Positions 34,139-42,289 of a stretch of 54,331 bases of DNA are shown one piece after another (the first letter of the stretch is position 1; each line of letters starts with the position of its first letter). The stretch lies in the NCBI GenBank assembly GCA_012841405.1, contig DUUT01000110.1:1-54331 (forward strand). The letters are read 5' to 3'. The DNA comes from Chloroflexota bacterium. GTDB lineage: Bacteria > Chloroflexota > Anaerolineae > UBA1429. Position numbers and translations under genes: made by a program. Below the pieces are notes generated by a model. The model was not told the DNA's origin and ran no database searches. It saw nothing but the letters and a program-made list of their open reading frames with translations.

Positions 34139-34329
34139 AACGTTGCCGACGTATCGTCCACACGGAGAGCCGGATGGACCCCTATCGGCCTCTGCTCCAC
34201 GATGAGAAAACCTTGGTGAAGCCGATGCGCTACACCGAATCTGCCGCTCGGACGCTACGGAACACCAGGCGCGGCCGTCTTTGGTCGCGGTGATCGCTTT
34301 GATTATACGCGACGATGGCGCCATGGCAA
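34139..34329 (-). promoter_or_regulatory. glyA promoter and structured leader, class unknown
   Basis: Promoter: TTGCCA (34329-34324), 16-bp spacer, TATAAT (34307-34302); transcription should begin near 34295. The leader up to the terminator has stems such as ATCGGC/GCCGAT and GTCCA/TGGAC. I looked for known glyA-associated elements (glycine, ZTP, THF and SAM riboswitches, T-box) and did not see their conserved cores. The region therefore reads as an attenuator with an unassigned sensor. Confidence 0.65.
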
Positions 34330-34344
34330 ACCCGCCGGATGTCC

Positions 34345-35622
34345 TCATGATTCGATCTCATAGATCGTCTCCTCACCGGCGTCACCGGCGTCTTGGCGAC
34401 GTGCCTTGGGCGGCTTGCCCCGCGCCTTGCGCTGGTACCGCTTGGTCGCGCTCAGCACGTGGTAGCGTGTGTCCTGGGCTAGCGTCTCTACGGAGCCGAA
34501 CACGCGCTCCATGGAGCGGTTGTAGGGCAGAAAGCGGTTGGCCACCAGGACGAGCCTCCCGCGCGGCCGCAGCGCCGCGAACGCCTCGGCGATCAGCGCC
34601 TGTACCATCTTGGCCTCCTGGGCATGGCCGCTGTGAAAGGGCGGGTTGCTGACGATCAGGCTGAACTCGCGCTCGCCCGCCGCCGCCACGCCATCACCCA
34701 GTACGACCTCGACGCCCTCCATGTGGTTGGCGCGCAAGGTCTCCTTGGCGCTCTCGACGGCCAGCAGGTCCACGTCCACCAGCGTCACCTGCTCGGCGCC
34801 AATGCGCTGTGCGACGTGCAGGCCGATGATGCCATACCCCGTGCCCACATCGAGCACCTCATCCGAGGGGTGCACCTCCAGGTCATCCAACAGCATGGCC
34901 GTGCCGGGGTCGAGGTCATGCCATGAGAACACGCCGGGCCGCGAGCGGATCGCGTACGTGCTCCCCTGCACGGTGATGTCATAGTGCGCATACGTGCCCG
35001 CTTCCATCCCAGGGACGCGGTACATCTCGGGCAGGGGCTCCTCGCGGGCCTCTTTGATGAACTGCACCACGCGATTGCTGCGCCGGTAGGCGAGCAGCAT
35101 CGACGGACCAAAGAGGGCCTCCGCGTCCTTGATGGTGCTCTTGATGCCCTCCTTGTTGGCGCCGGCCAGGTAGAGCCTGCCGCCCTCGCGCAGCGCGCGA
35201 TACGCGGCGAGAAAATGCAGGCGCGCCAGCTCACGCCCCTTGGGGAGCGTCATCAGCACGACATCAAAGGGGCCCGGGACATCACCTGGGAGACCAGCCC
35301 GTGCCGAGACGCGCGTCGCCCGCGTCGCCTCCAGGTTACGCTGCGCCACCTGTACAGCCACGATGTTGGTATCGAGCAGGATCCCCTCATCGGCCCGCGT
35401 TTCGCTGGCGAGCCACACGCCCAACGCCCCGTGCCCGCACGGCAAGATCAACACCCGCTCACCGGCGCCGATCTCGGCCTCTGCGGCCAAGAGCTGTTGT
35501 GCGGGGGTGATCGCCTCCCAGCCGGCAAACCCGGGCCGCGTCTCCAGAGTCAGCAGAGCATCCCCGAGCTCACCCTCAAGCACCTGCGACTGACGGTAGA
35601 GTGCCACCGATTGACTGCTCAA
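34345..35622 (-). CDS. RsmC/RlmG-like two-domain class I methyltransferase
   Basis: This 425-residue protein starts at TTG 35622, which has an ideal GAGGAGG five bases upstream. An ATG at 35652 overlaps a TATAAT (35656-35651) and cannot be in the transcript. The N-terminal half is a degenerate methyltransferase fold (RVLILPCGHGALGVWLASE, FDVVLMTLPKGRE). The C-terminal half is the active domain, with SAM loop VLDVGTGYGIIGLHVAQ, acidic VTLVDVDLLAVESA and catalytic SLIVSNPPFHSG (NPPF, typical of N2-guanine methyltransferases). This matches 16S G1207 (RsmC) or 23S G1835 (RlmG) enzymes. The tail is basic (RYQRKARGKPPKARRQD). Which of the two it is cannot be decided here. Confidence 0.9.
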   Translation of the reverse strand: MSSQSVALYRQSQVLEGELGDALLTLETRPGFAGWEAITPAQQLLAAEAEIGAGERVLILPCGHGALGVWLASETRADEGILLDTNIVAVQVAQRNLEATRATRVSARAGLPGDVPGPFDVVLMTLPKGRELARLHFLAAYRALREGGRLYLAGANKEGIKSTIKDAEALFGPSMLLAYRRSNRVVQFIKEAREEPLPEMYRVPGMEAGTYAHYDITVQGSTYAIRSRPGVFSWHDLDPGTAMLLDDLEVHPSDEVLDVGTGYGIIGLHVAQRIGAEQVTLVDVDLLAVESAKETLRANHMEGVEVVLGDGVAAAGEREFSLIVSNPPFHSGHAQEAKMVQALIAEAFAALRPRGRLVLVANRFLPYNRSMERVFGSVETLAQDTRYHVLSATKRYQRKARGKPPKARRQDAGDAGEETIYEIES

Positions 35623-35650
35623 TGATTCCTCCTCGACTGGGATCGGTTTC

Positions 35651-35656
35651 ATTATA
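35651..35656 (-). promoter_or_regulatory. -10 element of methyltransferase gene
   Basis: TATAAT on the minus strand lies 29 bp before the TTG start at 35622. The -35 is weak. It is arranged back-to-back with the plus-strand promoter at 35688-35716. Confidence 0.5.
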
Positions 35657-35687
35657 CCATACCTCGGCCCCCATTCCGCCGTCACGC

Positions 35688-35716
35688 TGGACTCTGCGCG
35701 CCGACTGGCGCATAAT
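35688..35716 (+). promoter_or_regulatory. Promoter of isomerase-like gene
   Basis: TGGACT (35688-35693), a 17-bp spacer and CATAAT (35711-35716) lie 52 bp upstream of the ATG at 35768. Confidence 0.6.
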
Positions 35717-35767
35717 GGGAGCCCGTGCGCGCAACCCGAGATTATTCGGCTAGAGGAGACAGCTACC

Positions 35768-37174
35768 ATGACGACACTAGGTGTCATCGTCGGCAACCGC
35801 GCCTTTTTCCCGGCACACCTGGCGAGGAGTGGCCGCGAGACCATCCTCAGGGTCCTCGAGGAGGAGGGGCTAGGCGCCATTGCCCTCAGCCTCGAGGATA
35901 CCCAGTATGGGTCCGTCGTAACCTATGAGGACTCGAAAAAGTGCGCCGAGCTGTTCAAGGCGCACCGCGACGAGATCGACGGCATCCTCGTGACGCTGCC
36001 CAACTTTGGTGAGGAGCGCGGCATCGCCGACGCCATTCGGCTCGCCGGGCTCGACGTGCCCGTCCTCGTGCACGCCTTCCCCGACGAGCCGGACAAGATG
36101 TCCATCCAGGATCGCCGCGACAGCTTTTGCGGCAAGATGTCGGCGTGCAACAACCTGACCCAATACGGCATCCCCTACACCCTCACCAAACTGCACACCG
36201 TCGATCCCGAGTCGGCCGCATTTCGCGAGGATCTGCAGCGCTTTGCCGCCATCTGCCGTGTGGTGAATGGGCTGCGGCGAGCGCGCTTTGGCCAGGTGGG
36301 TGCCCGCCCAGCGGCGTTCATCACCGTGCGCTACAGCGAAAAGCTCCTGGAAGAGGCGGGGATCTCGGTGGAGAGCGTCGACCTCTCCGAGATCCTCGGC
36401 CAGGCCATGGCCCTGGCGGACGACGACCCGCAGGTGGTGGAGCAGCTCGGCGCCATCCGCGACTATGTGCAGGCAGACGGCATCCCCCAGGACGCCCTCG
36501 TCAAGATGGCCAAGTTTGCCGTCGTGATGGAGCGCTTTGTCAACGACCACGAGCTCGATGGCACGGCCGTACAGTGCTGGACGGCGATGGAAGAGTTCTA
36601 TGGCGTGGTGCCCTGCACCGTGATGAGCATGATGAGCGATCGCCTCAAGCCCAGCGCCTGCGAGACGGACATCACCGGGCTCATCGGCATGTACGCCATG
36701 GCGCTCGCCTCCGGCATGCCCAGCGCCCTGATGGACTGGAACAACAACTTTGGCAGTGATCCCGACAAGGCCGTCGTGTTCCACTGCAGCAACCTGCCCC
36801 AGACCTTCTTTGGGCACGAGGCACGCATGGACTATCAAGAGATCATTGCCGGAACCGTGGGCAAGGAGAACACGTACGGCACGCTCGTGGGCCGCATCAA
36901 GCCGACGCCCATCACCTACTGCCGCGTGTCGACCGACGACTATGCGGGCACCATTCGCGCGTACATCGGCGAGGCCGAGATCACGGACGACAGCGTCGAG
37001 ACCTTTGGCGGCTATGGCGTCATCCGCGTGCCCGAGTTTCAGGATCTGCTGGCCTACATCTGCGAGATGGGATTCGAGCATCACGTGGCCGTGAACCCGT
37101 CCCGGGTGGCCGATGCCCTGGATGAGGCCTTTCGCAAATACCTTGGCTGGGACGTCTACTACCACGGCGCCTAG
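35768..37174 (+). CDS. L-fucose/L-arabinose isomerase-family protein
   Basis: This 468-residue protein, ATG 35768 behind GAGGAGA, matches the fucose isomerase-like family (COG2407 type) in length and pattern. It has an N-terminal Rossmann-like half (LGVIVGNRAFFPAHLARSGR, IDGILVTLPNFGEERGIADA, VPVLVHAFPDEPDKM). It continues with SFCGKMSACNNLTQYGIPYT, CWTAMEEFYGVVPCTVMSMM, ACETDITGLIGMYAMALASG and a C-terminal beta domain. Such enzymes interconvert aldoses and ketoses with a divalent metal. The exact sugar, and whether it is an isomerase at all, is unknown. The stop codon TAG falls in the CTAG that begins repeat R1 copy D. Confidence 0.85.
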   Translation: MTTLGVIVGNRAFFPAHLARSGRETILRVLEEEGLGAIALSLEDTQYGSVVTYEDSKKCAELFKAHRDEIDGILVTLPNFGEERGIADAIRLAGLDVPVLVHAFPDEPDKMSIQDRRDSFCGKMSACNNLTQYGIPYTLTKLHTVDPESAAFREDLQRFAAICRVVNGLRRARFGQVGARPAAFITVRYSEKLLEEAGISVESVDLSEILGQAMALADDDPQVVEQLGAIRDYVQADGIPQDALVKMAKFAVVMERFVNDHELDGTAVQCWTAMEEFYGVVPCTVMSMMSDRLKPSACETDITGLIGMYAMALASGMPSALMDWNNNFGSDPDKAVVFHCSNLPQTFFGHEARMDYQEIIAGTVGKENTYGTLVGRIKPTPITYCRVSTDDYAGTIRAYIGEAEITDDSVETFGGYGVIRVPEFQDLLAYICEMGFEHHVAVNPSRVADALDEAFRKYLGWDVYYHGA

Positions 37175-37307
37175 GGCGTGTTTCAATGGCGCGCCCGACG
37201 TAGAGACGATGCCGCCCCGAGCGTACGCGAGGGGCCTTGACGACCGTCGCCAAGGTTTCTCGTCACGCTCAGAGCGACGCTACGGCCCTTTTCCACACAC
37301 CGCCTAG
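37172..37307 (+). repeat. Dispersed repeat R1, copy D
   Basis: This is one of the two fullest copies. It starts CTAGGGCGTGTTTC at the isomerase stop codon and ends TTCCACACACCGCCTAG. The two ends are imperfect inverted repeats. Inside are CGACGTAGAGACGATGCC, the small hairpin CCCCGAGCGTACGCGAGGGG, CCTTGACGACCGTCGCC and GTTTCTCGTCACGCTCAGAG. Confidence 0.82.
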
Positions 37308-37329
37308 CCCACCATTCGCCCGCACGCAA

Positions 37330-37358
37330 AAGGAGCCACCCTTTCGGGGTGGCTCCTT
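37330..37358 (-). terminator. Intrinsic terminator after hppA
   Basis: A 12-bp perfect stem, AAGGAGCCACCC (37330-37341 on the plus strand) with GGGTGGCTCCTT (37347-37358), continues on the minus strand as TTTTGCG. It serves hppA and may also stop plus-strand transcripts leaving R1 copy D. Confidence 0.8.
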
Positions 37359-37387
37359 GCCTATCAGAAACGGGACGTGCGCTGCGC

Positions 37388-39394
37388 CTACAGGGCGAAC
37401 AGGGCAAAGCGCGCGATCAGCGGTGCGAACACCGTTGCCACCAGGGACATGACGGTGATCAGCGTGTTCAGCGAGGGGCCAGCCGTATCCTTAAAGGGAT
37501 CGCCGACGGTGTCACCCACCACGGCCGCCTTGTGCGCCTCCGAGCCCGGGCCACCATGGGCACCGTCCTCGATGAACTTTTTGGCGTTATCCCACAGCCC
37601 GCCGGCATTGGCCATGAACAGGGCAAAGATGATGCCCGTAACGATCGACCCCGCCAAGAAGCCGCCCAGCGCATGCGTGCCCAGGACAAGCCCGACGGCG
37701 ATGGGGACGACGAGGGCCAGCACGCCGGGCCCCACCAGCTCGCGCAGCGCGCCCTGTGTAGCGATGTCGACACACAGCGTGCTATCGGGGGGAACGGTCC
37801 CCTCGAGGATCCCGGGGATCTCGCGGAACTGGCGTCGAATCTCTTCGACCATCTTGAAGGCGTTACGGCTCACCGAGAGCATGGTCATTGCCGAGAAGAG
37901 AGGCGGCATCATGGAGCCGAGGAACAGGCCCACGATGATCCCCGGATTCAGCAGGTCCAACGCCGTCAGACCCACCGTCTCGGCATACGCGGAAAAGAGT
38001 GCCAACACGGTCAGCGCAGCCGCGCCGATGGCAAAGCCCTTGGTGATCGCCTTGGCCGTGTTGCCAGCGGCGTCCAGCCGGTCGCAGACGCGGATCGTCT
38101 CTTCGTCCTCATGGCCCGCCTCGGCACAGCCCTTGGCGTTATCCACGATCGGGCCGTAGGCATCGGACGAGACGATCATGCCCGTGATAGCGAGCATTCC
38201 CACGGCGGCCACCGAGACGCCGTACGTACCTGCCAGGCCGTTCTGCTCCGCCAGGAACCAGGCGGCGACCATGGCGATGACGATGCCCACGATGGATGGG
38301 ACGATGCTCACCAGACCGTAGGAAAAGCCATCTAGAATGAGGATCGCGGGGCCCGTGTTGGCCGCGTTCGCCGTTGACTGCACCGCGTTCTGGTCAATGT
38401 CCGTAAAGCGGTCGGAGGTAAAGCCGATCACGATACCGGCCAGGAGCCCGGCGATCGTCGGCCAGTAGATGCCCATGGGCTGGTCGACGCCAACAGCGTA
38501 CACGACACCCAGCGCCAGGATGGCAAAGATGCCCGTCGTCGCTAGCGTTCCCGTGTTCAGGGCACGCCCGGGATCGTTGCTCCCCCCCGTACGCACGAAC
38601 AGCATGCCGATCATGGAAGCCAAGATACCCGCCGCGCTCAGCAGGAGCGGATAGAGCACGTAGGCCGGGTTGTCGCGATAGAGGGCATACCCGAGGATCA
38701 TCACGGCGACCACGCTGGCCACGTACGAGTCAAAGATGTCGGCACCCATACCGGCCACGTCACCCACGTTGTCACCGACATTATCGGCGATCACCGCCGG
38801 GTTCCGCGGGTCATCCTCTGCCAGGTCAAACTCGACCTTGCCCACCAAGTCCGCGCCGATATCGGCCGTCTTGGTATAGATGCCGCCCCCCGCCTTGGCC
38901 AGAAGGGCCATGAGGCTGGCACCAAAGCTAAAGCCAAGCACCACCTCGGGATCACCAAAGATCATGAGGAGCACGGTCATACCGATGAGAGCCAAGCCCA
39001 CCACCGACATGCCCATCACAGCGCCGGCAAAGAACCCGACGGGGAAGGCCTTCTCCAGCCCAGTGCGGGCTGCCCACGCAACCCGAGCGTTCGCACGCGT
39101 GGCCACGTACATGCCGAAATAGCCGGCGATACCCGAGCAGAGCGCCCCAGCGAGAAAAGCCACGGCGCTCTGCCACCCGATGACGATCAGGACGATGATA
39201 AAGAGCACCGCGGCCAGCCCAGCGAGAGCCTGGTATAGGCGCCGCAGATACGCCGCTGCCCCGACCTGAATGGCCTCCGAGAACTCTTTCATCTGGGGGT
39301 TGTCGTTCGGCTGCGCCATGACCCACCGATAGAGGTAGGCTGCCAAGCCGATCGAGATGGCACCGGCGAGTAACGCTACTAGCTCCCAAACCAT
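37388..39394 (-). CDS. hppA: Membrane-bound proton-translocating pyrophosphatase, K+-independent type
   Basis: The 668-residue protein, ATG 39394 after AGGAGG, has about 15-16 membrane segments. It couples pyrophosphate hydrolysis to ion export. Catalytic signatures are IYTKTADIGADLVGKVE, DNVGDNVGDVAGMGADIFDSY and VVGDTVGDPFKDTAGPSLN. In the GNTAKAITKGFAIG segment a Lys sits where K+-dependent enzymes have Ala (GNTTAA), so I predict the K+-independent, H+-pumping class. The gene is transcribed alone from a promoter 240 bp upstream and ends at its own terminator. Confidence 0.97.
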   Translation of the reverse strand: MVWELVALLAGAISIGLAAYLYRWVMAQPNDNPQMKEFSEAIQVGAAAYLRRLYQALAGLAAVLFIIVLIVIGWQSAVAFLAGALCSGIAGYFGMYVATRANARVAWAARTGLEKAFPVGFFAGAVMGMSVVGLALIGMTVLLMIFGDPEVVLGFSFGASLMALLAKAGGGIYTKTADIGADLVGKVEFDLAEDDPRNPAVIADNVGDNVGDVAGMGADIFDSYVASVVAVMILGYALYRDNPAYVLYPLLLSAAGILASMIGMLFVRTGGSNDPGRALNTGTLATTGIFAILALGVVYAVGVDQPMGIYWPTIAGLLAGIVIGFTSDRFTDIDQNAVQSTANAANTGPAILILDGFSYGLVSIVPSIVGIVIAMVAAWFLAEQNGLAGTYGVSVAAVGMLAITGMIVSSDAYGPIVDNAKGCAEAGHEDEETIRVCDRLDAAGNTAKAITKGFAIGAAALTVLALFSAYAETVGLTALDLLNPGIIVGLFLGSMMPPLFSAMTMLSVSRNAFKMVEEIRRQFREIPGILEGTVPPDSTLCVDIATQGALRELVGPGVLALVVPIAVGLVLGTHALGGFLAGSIVTGIIFALFMANAGGLWDNAKKFIEDGAHGGPGSEAHKAAVVGDTVGDPFKDTAGPSLNTLITVMSLVATVFAPLIARFALFAL

Positions 39395-39666
39395 ATCCGC
39401 CTCCTAGAACGAGATGAGGTATATCGCACGGCGGCACGAGGCATGGACACGCGCCCACGCGCCCCCAAGGTCCACCAGAGCGAGAGCGGGCCTTCGTTGC
39501 TACGATGCTCGCAAAGGGGGGGTCCTCACCTCTTCCAGGTGACTCCAACCCCACATTCGGGGAACATCACGGCAGGCCGGTCGCGCCGTATGCAGGGCGA
39601 GAAGGCGCCCCACGTAAAAAAGGCCAATCAGCTCAGCATGATACACGTGTGTTGCCACTCTGTCAA
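39395..39666 (-). promoter_or_regulatory. hppA promoter and long leader
   Basis: TTGACA (39666-39661), a 17-bp spacer and TATCAT (39643-39638) form a near-consensus minus-strand promoter. The transcript would have a leader of about 237 nt. The leader contains a CACCT/AGGTG hairpin flanked by GGGGT/ACCCC (about 39525-39560). I do not recognise a riboswitch core, and in particular no clear fluoride aptamer, and no terminator is visible before the start codon. Confidence 0.6.
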
Positions 39667-39717
39667 AAGGGCTGCGCCCAGCGTCTCTCCCCCCGTTCAG
39701 GCCGCAGGGATTACGGT

Positions 39718-39746
39718 TTGCTTCCTCCGTCCAGCGCGGCTATGAT
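39718..39746 (+). promoter_or_regulatory. Promoter of MFS transporter gene
   Basis: TTGCTT (39718-39723), a 17-bp spacer and TATGAT (39741-39746) lie 48 bp before the ATG at 39795, divergent from the hppA promoter. Confidence 0.55.
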
Positions 39747-39794
39747 GAGTGTACGTATCCCTAGTGCAGTTCTCGGCAGCCGGAGCATGCCGTC

Positions 39795-41096
39795 ATGGTG
39801 CACCGCCCATTCCGCTGGTATCGCCACCTCACGCTCAACGCCTACTGGTTTGGCGTGTCGCTCATGTGGAATGCGCTGCACCCTATCGTCCTGCCCGTGC
39901 TGGTGCTCGCCTTTGCTCCCGAGAGCGCCAAGAACACGAGCTATGGCTTGCTGACCTTTGCGGGGCTGGTGGTGGCGGCGCTGGTGCAGCCCATCAGCGG
40001 CTCTCTCAGCGATGGCACGCAGCATCACCTGGGACGTCGGCGACCGTGGATCCTCGCGGGAACGGCGGCCAGCCTCCTGTGCCTCACCGGCTTGGCAGTC
40101 GCTCGCAGCTTTTGGGCGATCGCGGGAGCGTATGTCCTCCTGCAGTGCTGCTCGAATATCGCCCATGGCCCTGCGCAGGGCTTGATGCGCGATGCCGTTC
40201 CGAGTGGGCACCGCGGCCCCGCTGCCGGCGCCAAGCAGCTCTTTGATATGCTCGCCGTCATCATCGCCGCCACCTTTGCCGGGCGCCTCATGGACGATGG
40301 CGTGCGGGATGCGGCGTCCATGATGGCCCTGATTGCGGGCGTCCTGGTCGTGTTCACCGCCGTCACAACGCTGACGGTGCACGAACCGACCGCTACCGCC
40401 CACGCCGGGCCGATCCGTTCACTGCGCGAACATCTGGCTGCCTTGGCCCAGATCGACTATGGCCAGCATCGCGACTATCTGCGGCTCCTCGCCGCTCGTT
40501 TCTGCGTCCTGCTCGGTACCTATGCCGTACAGTCCTTCGGCTTGTTCTACTTTCGCGACGTGCTCCAGGTCGCCAGCGCATCGCGCGCCACGAGCGGGCT
40601 GATGGCCGCCGTCGCCGTGAGTATCATGGTCACCGCCTTGCCAGCGGGCAGTCTCTCGGAGCGCTGGGGCCGCAAGCGGCCGCTCGTCATCGCCTGTGCC
40701 CTGACGGGCGTGGGGCTGGCCCTCCTGTTGGCGGTGCGCGACCTCGTTGCGCTGTGGGGCGTCGGCTGCCTCGTCGGGGCGGGGATGGGCATCTTTTCGG
40801 CTGTCTCTTTCGCCTGGGCCACCGACATGGTTCCCGCCGACGAGGCGGGCAAGTACCTGGGGCTGTCGAATCTGTCCACGGCTGGTGCCGCCGCCGGTGC
40901 GCGCCTTCTGGGGCCGGTCATGGATCTCATGAACGCCCGCTGGAGCCATGCCGGCTATGGATTTCTCATTGTGTTCGCCGCGGCGGCGGCGTTCGTTGGG
41001 CTGGTGATCGCCATGGGCATACCCGATACCCCTGCACCCGGCCTCCGCCGGACGGCACGAGCGCGGCGCCGCGCTGGGGCCGTCCCCGCCGACTAG
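39795..41096 (+). CDS. Major facilitator superfamily transporter
   Basis: This 433-residue membrane protein has about 12 hydrophobic helices in two halves. The loop between helices 2 and 3 reads GSLSDGTQHHLGRRRPWIL and the equivalent loop in the second half GSLSERWGRKRPLVI, the standard MFS motif A (G-x-x-x-D/E-R-x-G-R-R). Helix 1 begins WFGVSLMWNALHPIVLPVLV. Central loop about 190-225. The sequence recalls the GPH/SLC45-like sugar or PucC-like branches, but the substrate cannot be read from it. Neighbouring sugar and amino-acid catabolic genes suggest a small organic solute. The TAG stop lies in the CTAG opening repeat R1 copy E. Confidence 0.92.
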   Translation: MVHRPFRWYRHLTLNAYWFGVSLMWNALHPIVLPVLVLAFAPESAKNTSYGLLTFAGLVVAALVQPISGSLSDGTQHHLGRRRPWILAGTAASLLCLTGLAVARSFWAIAGAYVLLQCCSNIAHGPAQGLMRDAVPSGHRGPAAGAKQLFDMLAVIIAATFAGRLMDDGVRDAASMMALIAGVLVVFTAVTTLTVHEPTATAHAGPIRSLREHLAALAQIDYGQHRDYLRLLAARFCVLLGTYAVQSFGLFYFRDVLQVASASRATSGLMAAVAVSIMVTALPAGSLSERWGRKRPLVIACALTGVGLALLLAVRDLVALWGVGCLVGAGMGIFSAVSFAWATDMVPADEAGKYLGLSNLSTAGAAAGARLLGPVMDLMNARWSHAGYGFLIVFAAAAAFVGLVIAMGIPDTPAPGLRRTARARRRAGAVPAD

Positions 41097-41232
41097 GGCG
41101 TGTCTCAAAAACGCACCCTTCGCAGAAACGATGCCGCCCGAGCGTAAGCGAGGGGCCTTGACGCCCATCGACAACGTTTCTCGCTCGCTACGCGCAGAAC
41201 GACGCTCTGGCCCTTTTTCCAAACACCACCTC
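41093..41232 (+). repeat. Dispersed repeat R1, copy E
   Basis: The repeat begins CTAGGGCGTGTCTCAAAAAC at the MFS stop codon and ends CCAAACACCACCTCG. Inside are the GAGCGTAAGCGAGGGGCC hairpin half, CCTTGACGCCCATCGACAAC, a small TCGCTACGCG insertion and CAGAACGACGCTCTGGCCC. It fills most of the gap before the DapA-family gene, whose ribosome-binding site lies beyond it. Confidence 0.82.
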
Positions 41233-41286
41233 GTATCGCACTACGACGCCACGCCGCCACGACCCTTCTCTCGAGGAGCACAGCAC

Positions 41287-42174
41287 ATGGGCATTCGCGG
41301 AGTCTTTCCACCGATCGCCACGCCATTCGACGCCGATGGTCGCATCGACGCCGACGCTCTGGCGCACAACATCCGCCTGTGGGACGAGACGGGGCTCACG
41401 GGCTATGTCGTCGCCGGCTCGAACGGCGAGAGCGCCCTGCTCACGCCCGATGAGGTCGTCACCCTGACGCGCATCGCTCGCCAAGCGACCGCACCTGGGA
41501 GGCTCATCATCACGGGGACGGGACTGCAATCCACCGCGGCCACCATCGCGCTCACGCGCAGCGCGGCTGAAGCAGGCGCCGACGCCGTCTTGGTGATGAC
41601 CCCCTCCTTTTTTGGTGCGCAGGTGCACGATGCGGCCATGGTCCGCCACTATGAGGCCGTCGCCGACGCCTCCCCTGTACCGGTGCTGGCCTACAACGTC
41701 CCCAAGTTCACCCACCTGAACCTCTCGCCCGAGACGGTGGCCCGCATGGCGCCACATCCCAACATCGTCGGTGTGAAGGACAGCGCCGGGGATATCGGGC
41801 AGCTCATCAACCTGCGGCGCCTCTGCCCGGACGGCTTTTCGATCCTCATCGGCAACGCCGGCGCCTACGTGAGCGGGCTGCAGATCGGCGCCGACGGGGG
41901 CATCCTGGCGCTGGCGAACGTGGCGCCCCGCGAGTGCGTGGCCATCCGCGACCTCGTGGCGGCAGGACAGGCGGCCGAAGCGGCGCGCATCCAGTTCCGC
42001 ATGATGCCCGTGGCGCGCGCCGTGACGACGGCCTATGGCATCGCCGGCCTCAAGGCCGCCCTCGATCTATTGGGCTATCGGGGGGGCGCCCCCCGGCCGC
42101 CGCTTCGCGCCGCCGACGAGCCCACCCGAGACGCCATCCGGCGCATCCTCCAGGAAGCCGAGCTGCTCCGGTAA
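41287..42174 (+). CDS. DapA/NAL-family aldolase (dihydrodipicolinate synthase-like)
   Basis: This 295-residue TIM-barrel enzyme starts at ATG 41287 behind GAGGAGC. The Schiff-base lysine is in PNIVGVKDSAGD and the catalytic Tyr in VLAYNVPKFTHL. The substrate loop GSNGES replaces the GTTGE of true DapA, and FFGAQVHDAAMVRHYEAVAD follows. The family includes DapA, N-acetylneuraminate lyase, KDG aldolase and 4-hydroxy-2-oxoglutarate aldolase. The setting beside a transporter and catabolic genes favours a catabolic aldolase over lysine biosynthesis. An upstream in-frame ATG at 41131 lies inside repeat R1 and is rejected. Confidence 0.9.
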   Translation: MGIRGVFPPIATPFDADGRIDADALAHNIRLWDETGLTGYVVAGSNGESALLTPDEVVTLTRIARQATAPGRLIITGTGLQSTAATIALTRSAAEAGADAVLVMTPSFFGAQVHDAAMVRHYEAVADASPVPVLAYNVPKFTHLNLSPETVARMAPHPNIVGVKDSAGDIGQLINLRRLCPDGFSILIGNAGAYVSGLQIGADGGILALANVAPRECVAIRDLVAAGQAAEAARIQFRMMPVARAVTTAYGIAGLKAALDLLGYRGGAPRPPLRAADEPTRDAIRRILQEAELLR

Positions 42175-42200
42175 GGCCGAGTATCGACCGGCATAGAGAC

Positions 42201-42236
42201 CGCCCCCGACGGCCGGCTATGCAGCCGTCGGGGGCG
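42201..42236. terminator. GC-rich hairpin between convergent genes
   Basis: A perfect 13-bp stem, CGCCCCCGACGGC (42201-42213) with GCCGTCGGGGGCG (42224-42236), lies between the convergent aldolase and flavin reductase genes. There is no T-tract on either side. Confidence 0.5.
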
Positions 42237-42289
42237 TGGCACGTCCGCCTATCGGTTTACCCGCCCGGCGTTCACCGGGCGGCTACGGC

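Noticed and set aside
32503..34140. 545-codon plus-strand open frame
   Set aside because: It is antisense to glyA, with no recognisable domain. It also crosses the pilin terminator hairpin.
34139..34295. T-box or ZTP riboswitch before glyA
   Set aside because: No AGGGTGG-ACCGCG T-box sequence and no ZTP core could be found, although the attenuator architecture would fit either.
35623..35652. ATG 35652 as start of the methyltransferase
   Set aside because: It overlaps a TATAAT on the same strand and has no ribosome-binding site. TTG 35622 follows GAGGAGG at ideal spacing.
37349..38335. Plus-strand frames across the 3' part of hppA
   Set aside because: They are shadows of hppA with no start signals and Arg/His/Gly-rich composition. 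The hppA catalytic motifs are on the minus strand.
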